Part shown: piece after piece, positions 15,301 to 26,301 of the stretch
Position numbering within the stretch: the stretch's first letter is position 1
Layout: each line of letters starts with the position of its first letter
NCBI GenBank assembly: GCA_021397835.1
Contig: JAJFZO010000645.1
Location: 930,001-994,000 of the forward strand
Direction: 5' to 3'
From: Moringa oleifera
Taxonomy: Eukaryota > Streptophyta > Magnoliopsida > Brassicales > Moringaceae
Length of the DNA stretch: 64,000 bases
Notes under the pieces: model-generated
Seen by the model: only the letters and a program-made list of their open reading frames with translations
Database searches by the model: none
Told to the model about the DNA's origin: nothing
Position numbers and translations under genes: made by a program

Positions 15301-16508
15301 TGAGAAGGTGTCAAGCAGGGGATCAGATAAAAGACTGTGTCAAACGACATGCTTACACGTACCTTCTTCCTGCCGCAGTCCAAGTGGTTGATGAGCACTT
15401 CCACCATTTCACTACCAGAGAAGCAGTTCTTGACGATCTTCATCTTCATCAGACGGTCCTGAATCGGCAATTTCTGTCTCAATACTTTAACGATCCCAAC
15501 CATCTGGTCCGCCGGCTCCTCGTCTTGATCATCAAACCCGTAAACCGGCGGTGCCGGAGCATCACCGGAACATTTCTGACCTAGCAATTCTCTCAACCTT
15601 TTATCGAACTCACCGCTGTTCCTCAAGGAATTCAATGCCACTAACCCACCGAAAAGCTTCTCGTTAAAGAATATCTGAGGCACCTGCGAGCTCCCTGTCC
15701 TTTCTATCAACTCCTTTTCTCTATGTGGATACACGTCGATGTTTATCTCGACGAACTTGAGCCCTTGTTGCCTAAAGAAAGACCGAGCGGCTGTGCAATC
15801 TCTGCAGTTGGATCTCGAAAACAAGGCTATGCGGCCTTTGATTGATTCCTCCTCCCCGCTCTTTAGTTTCACCACCACCTTGAGTCCCGAGATGTTGAAC
15901 TCTGTCACGTCCGACTCTGCTGTCTTTGAGTTGAAATCCACGTTCTCCTTCCGCGATGACAACCTTTTCACGATCGCGTTGCTTCTTTCGCGAAAGAATT
16001 TCCCGATCGACGGCATGTCGACTGCGAAATTCTCCGGGCCTTGAGCTTTGTCAGAAATGTCGTCGTTCGGCCCGCAACGTGAGAAGCCTGGCGGCGCCTC
16101 TGGCTTCGGTAACTGCGAATGAGGCTGGACGACCTTAGCTTCATCTGTCGGCTTCCCGTTCGAAATTTGGGTCATTGGATTCTGAATTTGGTTGCCTTGT
16201 CCCTCGTCGATCTGGCTTACTTCAGAGAACCGATCTTCTTCTTTTAGGTGATGGAGCTGATTCAAAGACTCTGGAGCTGGACTTATATCACGAGTAAGAT
16301 TATCGTTGTGATAGGAATGTTTGTTATTATCTCCGCGATCATCGCCACTATTCAATTTTTGATTGCAATCCTCCGTTTGGTCAGCAAATATTGTGGAAAT
16401 CTCCTCAATGTTGCCGTTTACTGTTGATCTTTCACGGGCACAGTTTATGGCTTCTTTCTCATTTGGCTGTGGGATTTTGTGGTCTGATCCCATGGGTAAG
16501 TCCTCCAT
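9354..16508 (-). CDS. glutaredoxin-like + DEP + DUF547 domain protein, six exons, 691 aa
   Basis: Plant-specific three-domain protein annotated in Arabidopsis as electron carrier/glutaredoxin-related (At4g08550 and At3g11920 type); biochemical role not established. Exons, in order: 16508-15363 (382 codons, phase 0), 14283-14228, 14130-13900, 10463-10172, 9801-9605, 9507-9354 (TGA). All junctions are GT..AG and the phases add up to 691 residues. Residues 1-220 are a hydrophilic, presumably disordered head; about 225-310 is a glutaredoxin fold with a CRDC redox motif (Cys235/Cys238) and a later SQVPQIFF cis-proline motif; about 335-420 is a DEP domain; about 450-600 is DUF547, with ELSPNEKLAFFLNLYNAMV and NPLIHFGLCDGTKSSPA. 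The start is the first Met of the open frame, just downstream of a GA/CT-rich leader. Intron 3 (10464-13899) is 3.4 kb and holds small repeats. The gene appears intact. Confidence 0.93.
11236..11345. repeat. degenerate short-period repeat in intron 3
   Basis: Imperfect reiteration of a motif like GGATCATTTTGGGTC/AGGTCATTTTAGG over about 110 bases, inside the long intron of the DEP-DUF547 gene. It resembles the degenerate minisatellites common in plant introns. Confidence 0.55.
11703..11790. repeat. dispersed repeat, copy 1
   Basis: Begins ACAAAACCAGCTTGAAA and ends TTAGTCGATATGACATCC-like. A second copy starts 258 bases downstream at 11961. The pattern 'aaccagcttgaaa ... cgatgtgggatcctaaca' resembles a dispersed repeat found in many dicot genomes; it may be part of a small transposon, but no terminal inverted repeat was established. 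Confidence 0.5.
11961..12050. repeat. dispersed repeat, copy 2
   Basis: Second copy of the repeat at 11703-11790, sharing ACAAAACCAGCTTGAAA at one end and CTTAATCGATGTGGGATCC at the other, with an A-run insertion. Confidence 0.5.
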
Positions 16509-16589
16509 TTCTCGAGAGAAAATCTTTCATGGGGACGAACCCATGTGGGGAGCTCTGCAAGAAACGAACAGACGCTGATGAAAAGAGAG

Positions 16590-16665
16590 AGGACCAGAGG
16601 AGAAAAGCCTACAGGACCAGAGAGAAAGAGAGAGACAGAAAGAAAGAGAGAGGGAGCGTTGAAAC
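16590..16665 (-). promoter_or_regulatory. GA/CT-rich leader of the DEP-DUF547 gene
   Basis: Upstream of the ATG at 16508 the plus strand is almost pure purine (AGAGAGAAAGAGAGAGACAG and similar), that is, a CT-rich leader on the sense strand. Such pyrimidine-rich 5' UTRs are common in plant genes. Transcription probably starts near here; the exact start is not visible. Confidence 0.5.
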
Positions 16666-17034
16666 CGGAGTAATATGTTCTCATATATGTTGAGGTCTCT
16701 GGGAGATTCGACCGAGAAACTAAAAAAAAAAATAAAAAAGAAATTTTCAAAAATAAAAAAGAGGAGAAGAAAGTTCAAAATTGATATATTTTTAAATTCT
16801 AATATTAGGGGTGGGCCCAGTCAGTAGGGTTGAACCGGCCAGTCTCATCCAATGGTGAGTCAAGCCGGCCCCATCTGGAACCACTTTTCGCGTAATTTAA
16901 AAAAACGTTGCAAGGAAGGGGAGGGCTTTGATGTAATTTCAATGTTTTCCGCTAATGCCGTTTATGGGGCCCACTCTCCTAGTTATTATCCCACCAGCAA
17001 AGAGTTGACATGGCGTTCATTTGGGTTTGTGATA

Positions 17035-17040
17035 CACGTG
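17035..17040. promoter_or_regulatory. G-box (CACGTG)
   Basis: Palindromic CACGTG in the context ATACACGTGGCGG, about 530 bases upstream of the start codon of the DEP-DUF547 gene. It is a potential bZIP/bHLH binding site; a single six-base match is weak evidence. Confidence 0.35.
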
Positions 17041-17099
17041 GCGGCGAGAGATAAGTAGTTAATTTGTCATCTAAATGTCGACTTTGGCAAGAATCGAAA

Positions 17100-20000
17100 A
17101 CCTTAATTATTTTTTAGAGGATAGATAGAAAGGGGCTAGTCGGACTCTAGCTTTCAATTTCGTCTAGCAAGTTGCCAACTTCACCAAGTCCTTGTGATGC
17201 TGACTTCAGCCTAGTTTATGACCAATTCATGGCTAAAAATATCAATTAGCAATGACCAATTCATTGAGCTTTTTGAAAGAAAAATTAATTGATATTTTTA
17301 TAATTTACTACAATAAAAATTAAAAAATTTAAATCATAAAAAAATTTGATCATCACATGATATAGCTGCCCTTATCATTAATAAATTACTTTAAATTGAG
17401 TAAATTAAATTAAAAATTCATAATTTAGAAAAGAGATAACTATGACTTTTTAAGTTTAAGACCATCTTCGAATGATAACAATGATTAATAGATTTTACAA
17501 TAATAAAAAAGATGATTGACAAAAATTTATTATATATCTAAAAACGATATAAATATTTATGAATATATAAATTATTATTTAAAAAAATTTTATATCAATA
17601 TATAATTTTTTATTATCGAACAAGTTATGAAAAAAAATGACGCGAATCTAATTTAAATATTATATTTAAAATATTTTATATTAATTAAAAATTATGATAT
17701 TATATTTCATGAATATATTTTGTTTTGTATCAGAAACTCCAAGTACTCATCATTATCACTTAAAAATTATCTTGTATTTGAGTTGGGCCTTGGATCAATT
17801 TACAAAAAAAATAACTCTTATACTTTAATTTACAAAATATTCTCTGTTAATTAGATATTATAATATTATATTTTTTATTAAGTATAAAAAGTATTTTTTT
17901 ATTATGATTATTTTTTATTTTTTATTAAAAATTTCAAGTACTTGTCACTATCACTTAAAAATTATCTTAAATTTGAGTTGGGTCAAATTGAAAATTCAAA
18001 ATTATGATGTTTTAAGTTTAAGGTCGTTTTCAAATGATAACACTCGTGTTAATAAATTTTATAGCTGTAAAAAATGATTGCATAAATTTAATATATATTC
18101 TAAAATGGCATAAATATTTTTAGCAATGAGTACATAAATTATTATTTTTTAAAAAATTATATTAATATATGATTCTTTTATTGTTAAATATGTTATGAAA
18201 TAAAATAATGTGAACCTCCCTTAAATATTATATTTGAAATATTATCTTTTAATTAGAGATTAGGATATTATTTTCTATTCTTTTATTTTTAGAATTTATT
18301 TATCCTTTTGTTGTTATCATGAAGGTCACTTCACCCAAAAAAAACTCATATTTTATAAAATTTTAAAAATTACTTAATAAAGAAATTATAATGTTCTTAT
18401 CATGTTTGATGCAAGAAAATTATCAAGGATTTTCAGTTAAAAGCATAATCCATTTTTGGTTCATTTATTAATACCTTTTTTGCAACCATTTAAATTTTAT
18501 TCTTGTTTTTTAATATTGTCCCTATTGATAGTTCTAATATAGTTTGTGTTATGTTTACTTATTATATTAATTATTTTATCAATAAAATGCACTAATTAAT
18601 CATTAATTTTTGAATTTTGTTTATTATGATTTTAATGTTTGATTACATTATAAAACTAAATTTTAAATATTAATAAATTTCATAAAAAGTTAATAGATCT
18701 AGTACTAATCTATTATGAAAAAATAAAATTTAAAATTTAAAAACTTAAAAAATGCAATAAATAAACAATAATAATAACAATGATAAAAAATAAAGACGAT
18801 AATAAAGATGACTTAAAAAAGATAAAAATTATTTTAAACTTCAAATTTATATTCTTTTCAATCAGTTTTAATTTTTAAAATATTTATAAATAAATCATAA
18901 TATATTCATTTTATTTAAAATAAACTTTAATAAAAATAATTATTGAATTAATACTATTTTTATTATTAAAATATTTAAAAATGATTTAAATAAATTTCAT
19001 ATTTAATTTTGATTTTATTTTTAAACTTAAATAATTCTCAATGAACAAATTATATTTTTATAAATTTTATAAAATGTTATAGTTTAAAATATATATTTTT
19101 AATATTAATTTTTTGAGATAATTTGAATGTTTATTCACATCTACTTAAAATTTTAAGTCTAAATTTATTATAAAAAATTTTAAATTTTAAATTTTATAAT
19201 AAATTTTAATTTAATCTAAATTGATAGATAAAATTTGTTCAGAGACGTTTTAAAAGTTAGATTTAATTATAAAGATAGTAAATTTATAATTTTAAATAAT
19301 TTATACCCTTAAAACAATAACAATAACAATAACAATAATAATAAAAACGAAATCATAATAGTGATAACAACAATAACTTCAATAATTGTTAAAATAAATA
19401 AATAACATTTTTATCGATGAAATAATTTTATTAAAAAATTAAATTTCTCATGATGTAAAATTTAAAGAACTTATAATTACGCTTTGTAAAAAAATCTTAA
19501 GAATTGATTGCATTAAAAGGATTTAAATTTTCTACAAATTCTCAAATTAAGATTTGCAAAAAACTAAAACTTACATTTTCATATTTTTTTCAACATGAAA
19601 CTTTTGTATAATGGATTCTCTCATGATTTTTATCATTATATATTTTTGTAAACTTATAAATATATTTTTAAAATATTATTTTTATCAGTTCAATAAAAAA
19701 ATATGTTTATAGTTTTTTTCTAATATGAATCTTTAATCATCATGTTTTGTAGAAAAATAAAGAAGAAAAAAATAAAATATAAACAATTGATTGTTTCAAG
19801 GGTATAACTATCATTTCACACGTTATAAAATTTTGAATCTTAAAATTAATAAAATTTATTTCAAGAAAAGCTCACATTAAAAAAAAATTTAAAATATAAA
19901 TTAATTAATAATTTTTTATTGGTCCCACTTGAAGATTTGTATAAACTATAAGTTCCAAGAGTATAATTTACCAATATTTTAATATTTACAAAAATTTTAG

Positions 20001-20930
20001 TTTTTGAAATTTTTTTTACAAATTTACTAATCAAATAAAAAAATTTAATTTTTCATCTTAAAATTTTCAAAAGATTTTTCAAACACTAGTTACTCGTAAA
20101 AAAAAACTGATTTAAACAAATTAAATAAAATTTTTTGTTCATCAAATTTAGGAAATTTTAAAAGATTTTTAGAAATAAAATCTTATTTGGTAAAGTTAAT
20201 TGCAAGAAGATCAAAAGATTTGAACTTTTCAAAATCTCTAAGATCAATCTCTACAAGCAAGAATTAGTGTAAAGTTCAACTTGGTCGTGATTTACACAAA
20301 TTAAATAAAAAAAAATTTAAGCTTTGACTTGATTTTGGATCTAAATCTCAAAGTATAATTATAAAAATTATATATTTGATCATCAATTATTACTAGTATA
20401 TATATATATATATTTGATATTTATAGAATTTTAAATAAATATAAAAATATTAATTTTGTACTAAGTTCGTGTTTCAATTTAAAAGTTATTGTCTGAATTA
20501 AAACATTTTTACATTTATTTATTTTATAAATGTGTTCTTCATGTTGAAGAATTTGACTAATAGATAGGCCTATTAAAAGAAAATTAGAATCACAAAGTTT
20601 GACCTATAAATTTATGCTTACTTATTAATGAGTTAATTCAAATTTTAATATTAATTAAATAAAATATTATTTATAATTAAAAATAACAAAAAATTAAAAC
20701 AAAAAAATTTATTTGTCTTTAATTTAAATTTATGTACTTGTTAAATATATATTGTATATTTGATATTTTAAGTTTAAATTAAAATTTGATTTTAATAGTG
20801 ATAAAAAATTAAGAATATTTTTGAGGTTAAAATTTTTCAAAAGTGATTCAAATAAATTTTTTTTATTTTAAAATTTATTTTTTAATTTTAAAAAAATTCA
20901 TATTATTTTTTGACAAATATTTAAAAAATA
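17100..20930. other. A+T-rich intergenic DNA
   Basis: Nearly 4 kb of very A+T-rich sequence without credible reading frames. It includes diverged internal duplications (17390-18260), trinucleotide-like AAT/AAC runs at about 19310-19350, and a TA dinucleotide run at about 20397-20413. No transposon coding sequence was recognised. Confidence 0.7.
17390..18260. repeat. diverged internal duplication in A+T-rich DNA
   Basis: Two related blocks: about 17440-17640 and about 18005-18200, both beginning TTTTAAGTTTAAG and running through ATGATAACA...AATTATTATTT to an AAGTTATGAAA-like end. A second module, CACTATCACTTAAAAATTAT followed by TTTGAGTTGGG, occurs at about 17740 and about 17945, some 195 bases apart. 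Similarity is obvious but heavily eroded. Confidence 0.6.
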
Positions 20931-21560
20931 TTTGAATTTTGATAAAGGGTATTTACGGATTTTAAAACTTTTTCTCCCTTCTCTTACGTTTTTTCTCCTT
21001 CGCTCCTCCCTTCACAGCCGAAGGCGGTGGAGCACTTCCACTTGCAGAGGCTCCATGACAGCACCACCAGGCCGACTCTGTGAGTTCTTGTCCCGCCGTG
21101 CTTTCTCTAGACAATCTTCTTCCTCTTCAGTCATTGCTTTCTTTTTCTTAACAAAAATTTCTCTCTAGAAACTTACAAGTTCATTGCCCTTCTCTCTAAA
21201 TGCTGTAATCATCTGGACAAGCTTGTTGCCTTGCAAGAATTGAATTTATTTTTCTTCTCTGTGATATTGATAACCTTGCTTTACTCATAGATGCAAGACA
21301 GGAAGTCTGCTATAAACTGGCTGTCTGAAAGTAAATCTGGTTGCTGAAGCTTGACGATTCCATGGATCAATACAGAGCAAACTAAAGAGCTTTTTAAACA
21401 TCAAATGCATCCTTGTTAATCAAATTGTACAAGAAACTAAAAGCCGTGGTTTTAGATGATTCTCACATGAATGCATGGATTGGTTGAACAAGAGAAACTC
21501 GAAGGACTGTAGTATGGCCGATGGCATGGGCGGACAAGACAAAGAGGGATCAAAATTCCC
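20930..21560 (+). other. unassigned G+C-richer island, possible gene fragment
   Basis: An island of ordinary composition inside A+T-rich DNA. A pyrimidine-rich stretch ending TTCACAG at about 21017 and a GTGAGT at about 21079 would frame a short open piece of about 62 bases, reading PKAVEHFHLQRLHDS in one frame. A 78-codon frame (20932-21168) overlaps it in another frame. I do not recognise either product. It may be the remnant of a gene or of a captured cDNA. Confidence 0.25.
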
Positions 21561-22560
21561 CTGTATTCGAGTTAAGTTTTTATTAAAATATTAATTTTTT
21601 TAATAATTTATCATATTAATATCAAATTTTAAAAAATTTAATAATTAATTTTATTAAATAATCATATATTATTATTTTATAAAAAAAGTCAGCATATAAC
21701 TCAGGTCAAACAAATGAAAAAAATGGTTAAAAAATCAAATAAGCGTAAATGACAGTTTTACCCTTCTATTAAGATCAGGAAGTTAAGTTGGGTTTGCTAT
21801 TTGTTTAGTTAATTATGAAAACATGAAAAAATTATTTTACTACTTTTAAATAATAATGCTTGATGGATAATTAAAGATACATTTTAAAATTTTTTATAAT
21901 ATTTATCATATTTTTTATAAATTTTGATAGTTTAATAATTAAAGCATATTTATAATATTTAAAAAAATTAAATTTTTTATAATAATTTAGAATTTTTTAT
22001 CTATTAAAAATTAAATCAAATTTTATTATATAAAATTTTTAATTTAAAAATCATTTAAAAATTAACAACAAAGTTTTTATTTAACAAGTTAAAAAATATA
22101 TATATATATATATTAATTATAATTAGTCTATGGACAACTTCCAAATGTAAAACAAAATGCCAATGTAGTTGAAGACTTTTTTTTTATATTTGTCTCAAGA
22201 AATTATGGTCACCATTAATGAGAAAAAAAAGTTTAAAATTTTTTTAAAAATTAGAAAAAATTCTATTTTTTTTTCTTCCTCTCTGTTTCTTCTTCCTCCC
22301 TGCTGGAGTTTCTCTTGTGAAGTGTTTAGTATCTAAAACACAAGTTTGTATTCATCACGCTTTGTAAAAGGATTCTACACAACTACACGATGCATCCCTG
22401 CGTACTAACACAAGTATAAGAATAACCAGAAGAAGAAACTCGATTAAATAGAATCAAGTTCATCAATGTTCATAGTTCCTTATTTTCTTACAGTTTCATA
22501 ATAATCTAATGTCAGGTTATGAAGAAAGAATATGTAGTTTATCCACTGCCACTGTGCACA
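21560..22560. other. A+T-rich DNA and 3' flank of the OXS3-like gene
   Basis: 21560-22260 is A+T rich with a TA run at about 22096-22113 and shows no gene. 22260-22560 has more balanced composition and lies downstream of the minus-strand gene ending at 22570, so it probably contains its 3' UTR. Confidence 0.55.
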
Positions 22561-22569
22561 TTGTCTACC

Positions 22570-22897
22570 CTAATTTACATCTTGGAGTTTCAAGTTAGCC
22601 TCAGAACTGGGCGTCGGCCTTAAACCCAGCTTCGACTCCTTTGCAGATTCTACCATCTTCTTCTGCTTCTTCCGAGTCCGAGCCCGTCCGTTCTTCACTA
22701 AATCCTCAACCGTCTCCACAGAAAATATGTCGGAAAATCGTCTGGATTTGCCCTCGTAAAACTTTGACAGCCCCTTCCTGCAATACCAAACGCACATCAA
22801 TACAAACCAAAACCACTTCTCAACTTGTGATCGAGCGTACTAACTTGTGATTGAGTTCCTCTTTGTTGATGGACATGGAACCAAACTCAGAATCCAT
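22570..22897 (-). CDS. OXS3-like (OXIDATIVE STRESS 3 family) small protein, two exons, 86 aa
   Basis: Exon 1 is 22897-22845 (starting MDSEFGSMSINKEE) and exon 2 is 22777-22570 (TAG stop). The donor GTTAGT and the acceptor TTGCAG join a split Lys codon. The hallmark is KGLSKFYEGKSRRFSD followed by VETVEDLVK, which matches the conserved core of the plant OXS3 family (consensus like GLSKxYxGKSxSFTSLxxVxxxEDL). OXS3 proteins are nuclear, chromatin-associated factors linked to heavy-metal and oxidative stress tolerance. A Lys/Arg-rich run after the core (RARTRKKQKK) could be a nuclear localisation signal. At 86 residues it is shorter than founding members, typical of the small OXS3-like group. The family call is from the motif alone. 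Confidence 0.68.
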
Positions 22898-23223
22898 CGC
22901 TTTTGTGACCGTCTGTTAATTTGTGAATGTGACGTCAAATAAAGGATGGAAGCGGAGTTATATATGGAAAGTGTGGAAAGAATAGGAGGAAAGCCCTAAG
23001 AATCCGTGCAAAGGGAATCAGATTATTTTCTGAGACTGAAGTTTCCTTCAGGTTGACAGACTGAATTGCTAAAAATATTTGAACACAACAGAGGAAATCA
23101 TGATCAGTGCCTCTAAGAAACCAAAACAGTCGCTGCAATTAATAGGGCAAATTTTAGGAAACTAAAAGGATTTGGCGTTGACACAGATCCACTAAGAAGA
23201 AAGAGAGAAAGAGTAGAAGAATC

Positions 23224-23457
23224 TTGAATAGCAAAGGAGATCCACCCAGAAGCACAAGCAATGGTGAAATGAGAAAAGTAAGCCTGAACCCTATCTCCAT
23301 TGCTTGTCTTTCGCTCTCACCCACCGTTCTCTCTTCTTCTTACGGAAAGCAGCTTCTTTGTATCTCTCTGAATCACTCTGCTCTCTCCTTCAAAAGAAAA
23401 AGAAAACGTTTATCTTTTCATTTTTCAACCAAACGGCGTCGTAATATGGTTTCATAA
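23224..23457 (+). CDS. hypothetical 77-codon frame, transit-peptide-like
   Basis: Open frame of 77 codons, rich in Ser and basic residues and poor in acidic ones, which is the composition of a chloroplast transit peptide. It lies head to head with the OXS3-like gene, its start about 330 bases from that gene's ATG. No downstream exon continuing it was found; the sequence turns A+T rich at once. It may be an orphaned first exon, or simply non-coding DNA in the shared promoter. I do not recognise it. Confidence 0.2.
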   Translation: MNSKGDPPRSTSNGEMRKVSLNPISIACLSLSPTVLSSSYGKQLLCISLNHSALSFKRKRKRLSFHFSTKRRRNMVS

Positions 23458-23469
23458 TCAAGGTGCTGG

Positions 23470-26040
23470 CATTGAGGATGAGATATTATTATGGGATCAA
23501 AATCTTTTATTGCATGTTTGATTTGCGGAAATATAATTTTAAATAAAATTATTTTTTAATATTTATTTTATTTTATTAAAATTTATAATTTTTTTTAATA
23601 TTTTTTATTTTTAAAAATTTTAAAATAAAAATTTCGAAGTTAACTCTTAAAATAATTATCTTATGAAAACAAGAATGAGTTATAATTTTTTATTTTTAAA
23701 AAATTTAAAATAAAAATTTTGAAGTTAACTCTTAAAATAATTATCTTATGAAAACGAGAATGAGTTATAATTTTTTATTTTTAATGTATTTTTAAAATTA
23801 TTAAATTATGACTTTATATATATAAACTTTAATTTTTTATTTTTTTCATATTTTCCCAATTTATAAAAAATAAAATTGCATATTATTTTTAAAATATTAA
23901 TTAATATTAATATTATTTGTTTGTATTAAAAATAATTATAAAAATATTATATAATTATAGTATTATAATAAAATATTTATTAATTAATATTATTTTAATA
24001 AAAATTCAATTACAAAAATATTAATTAATTTATAATTAGTTTAATTAAAATATATACTAATTTTTAAATTTATTTTAATTATTTTACATTTTTTATAAAC
24101 CAAACAAATGAAAACTAATTTTTATTTTATTATATTTTAATAAATTAAATATTATAGTAATTATTTTATTTTTAAATTATTTTATAAAAAATTTATTGTT
24201 AATGATTTGATGTTAAATTTTTATTAAAATAATTTTAATAAAAATAAAAAATAAAATTTTAATTGTAAATTTTATTAAATTATTAAGTATCATTATTAAA
24301 AAAAAATGATACAACTAAAGGACCGGATTTCTTTCATTTTCCAATTGCTCTAAGTTCAAGTTGATTGGTTTTTGTTGTCCAAATTCAAAATTACTGCATT
24401 GAATGTTTACTGAATATGAATGAAGTCACCGAACTCATCCAGGAATATTTAATTTATGGTACGAAGGATTAAGATTCTTTTCATTTGATTTATATTAAAA
24501 TTTTTAATTAATTTTTTTTATAAATAATATTTGATAAAAATAAATAAATAAATAAAACGGCATAAAACTCAATATTTTTTTGTGGTCACGGATTAACAAT
24601 CAAAATTAGTGATTTTTTGAATTGAATTAAAATTGTTCATGTCATTTGAAATTCGAATAGATTTAAAGAAGGTATGACTAAGGTTCATTTTTATTTTTTT
24701 TTAATTTCATGAATACTAATCTAAATGGATAATTAAGAATCATAAATTTATGTTTTATAAAAAATAAAAACTTAATATTATTTTAATTAATAATTATCAA
24801 TAATTTTATAGCATTTGATTTGTGAAAATAATTAATTATGTAATTAAACTATTTGATTAATAATTTTAATTTAAAATAAAAATTAAAAAAATTCCAACCA
24901 ATTTCGAATGTGGTACTGAATCGATCAATGATTTGTTTCTGAATCAAACTCTATACTAACTTTTCCATTCGAGTTTTAACCGGAAATGAAACTTTGGCAT
25001 TCAAGTTTTGCTTCATTTGAGAAGTAAACTAAATAGAATCTAAAATATGGTCACATTTAATAATTATGTTGTAGTTACATCATGAATTACGATTCTCAAT
25101 TGATTTAAATTACATTAATTTTTTCAAAACATTATGGTATATAATAATTTAATAAAATTAATAATCAAAATATTAAAATATTTTTTATTATATATTAAAA
25201 ACTTAATATAAATTAAAATTAATAAAAAATCTTTACCCATCTTGATTTACCTTTTCAACGAGGCTATGCTTGAAATATTGGGCAAGCTAATTTTGGGTTC
25301 TTGCCTGCAATTGGCTGGTTTGCTTGGCAGTTGATGAGTATTACGTTTACTTGTTTATCCTCCAAGAGAATTCTACATCCATTTGACTCATTCTCTCTCA
25401 CTTCATCTTCAAAATTGTGGGTCAAAAGTCTATTGGTTTGGCTATAATTTCACCCAGGATGATTAACAAGGATCTGAAATTTTTATTGATGTAAATTATG
25501 TTAATTTTTAAAAATAATGATAATATGTGATAATTTAATAAAATTAATAATTAAATTTATTTATTTATTTTTAATTTATTTATATATTATTAAAATACTT
25601 TTTTAAAATAAAAAACTCTGTACCGATTGAGATCAACAAAGAATTTTGATTCGTGCAATAATTGTATGTCTTTAAAAGACTATGGATTTGAGATTATTTG
25701 GGCTCAAAGTTTTGATAAATTTTAGGGAAGATTAAAAAAAAATTCATATCAATTGTATTATTGTGTCAAAAGACCATAATACCCTTAGGTATCTTGCCTT
25801 GATAGTATTAGAGGTATGATTTCTGAGGATTTTTCAGTCTCTCTAATTGTAAGTCATTATTGGCATGATTAGAAAAACCAAGGATAAAGATCCAAGTTGA
25901 TTTGAACTCTGGTGTTGAAATTTTTGAAATAAAATTTGAAAAATACTTTTATAATTTATAATGTTAATATAGAAAATAATATATACATATATATATATAT
26001 ATATAATCATAATAATTAATTTCATTATATTGTTATGTAT
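23470..26040. other. A+T-rich intergenic DNA
   Basis: No gene recognised. It contains a tandem duplication (23601-23782), a patch of ordinary composition at about 25250-25450 without an assignable frame, and a TA run at about 25987-26005. Confidence 0.7.
23601..23782. repeat. two tandem copies of an 85-bp unit
   Basis: The segment GAAGTTAACTCTTAAAATAA starts at 23636 and again at 23721, giving a period of 85. The copies are nearly identical: the visible differences are CAAG/CGAG, TTTC/TTTT and one or two A/T-run changes. The repeat is therefore recent compared with the surrounding eroded DNA. Confidence 0.9.
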
Positions 26041-26301
26041 CATCTTCCCTTCAAAAAATCACTGCAGCAAAGGATGCTGATTCTAAAACTAAAAGAAAAC
26101 TGCTTTATTGGCTTGATCTTAGTGTTTGGCAATTTCCTTCCTCAATTAAATCCAATTTTATAGTGTGAAACTGTAATCAACTCAACATTATAATTACAAA
26201 ATGCGAAGAACTAATACAGCACTGGAAGGAAATTAAATTCTGGACAGAGTACCTCCCAGTGTTTGATCTCAGAAGAAAAAGTCATTTCTTTTCTGCATAA
26301 T

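Noticed and set aside
16391..16778. Several frames overlapping the GA-rich leader on both strands
   Set aside because: They arise from simple-sequence purine/pyrimidine DNA and from shadows of the first exon of the DEP-DUF547 gene.
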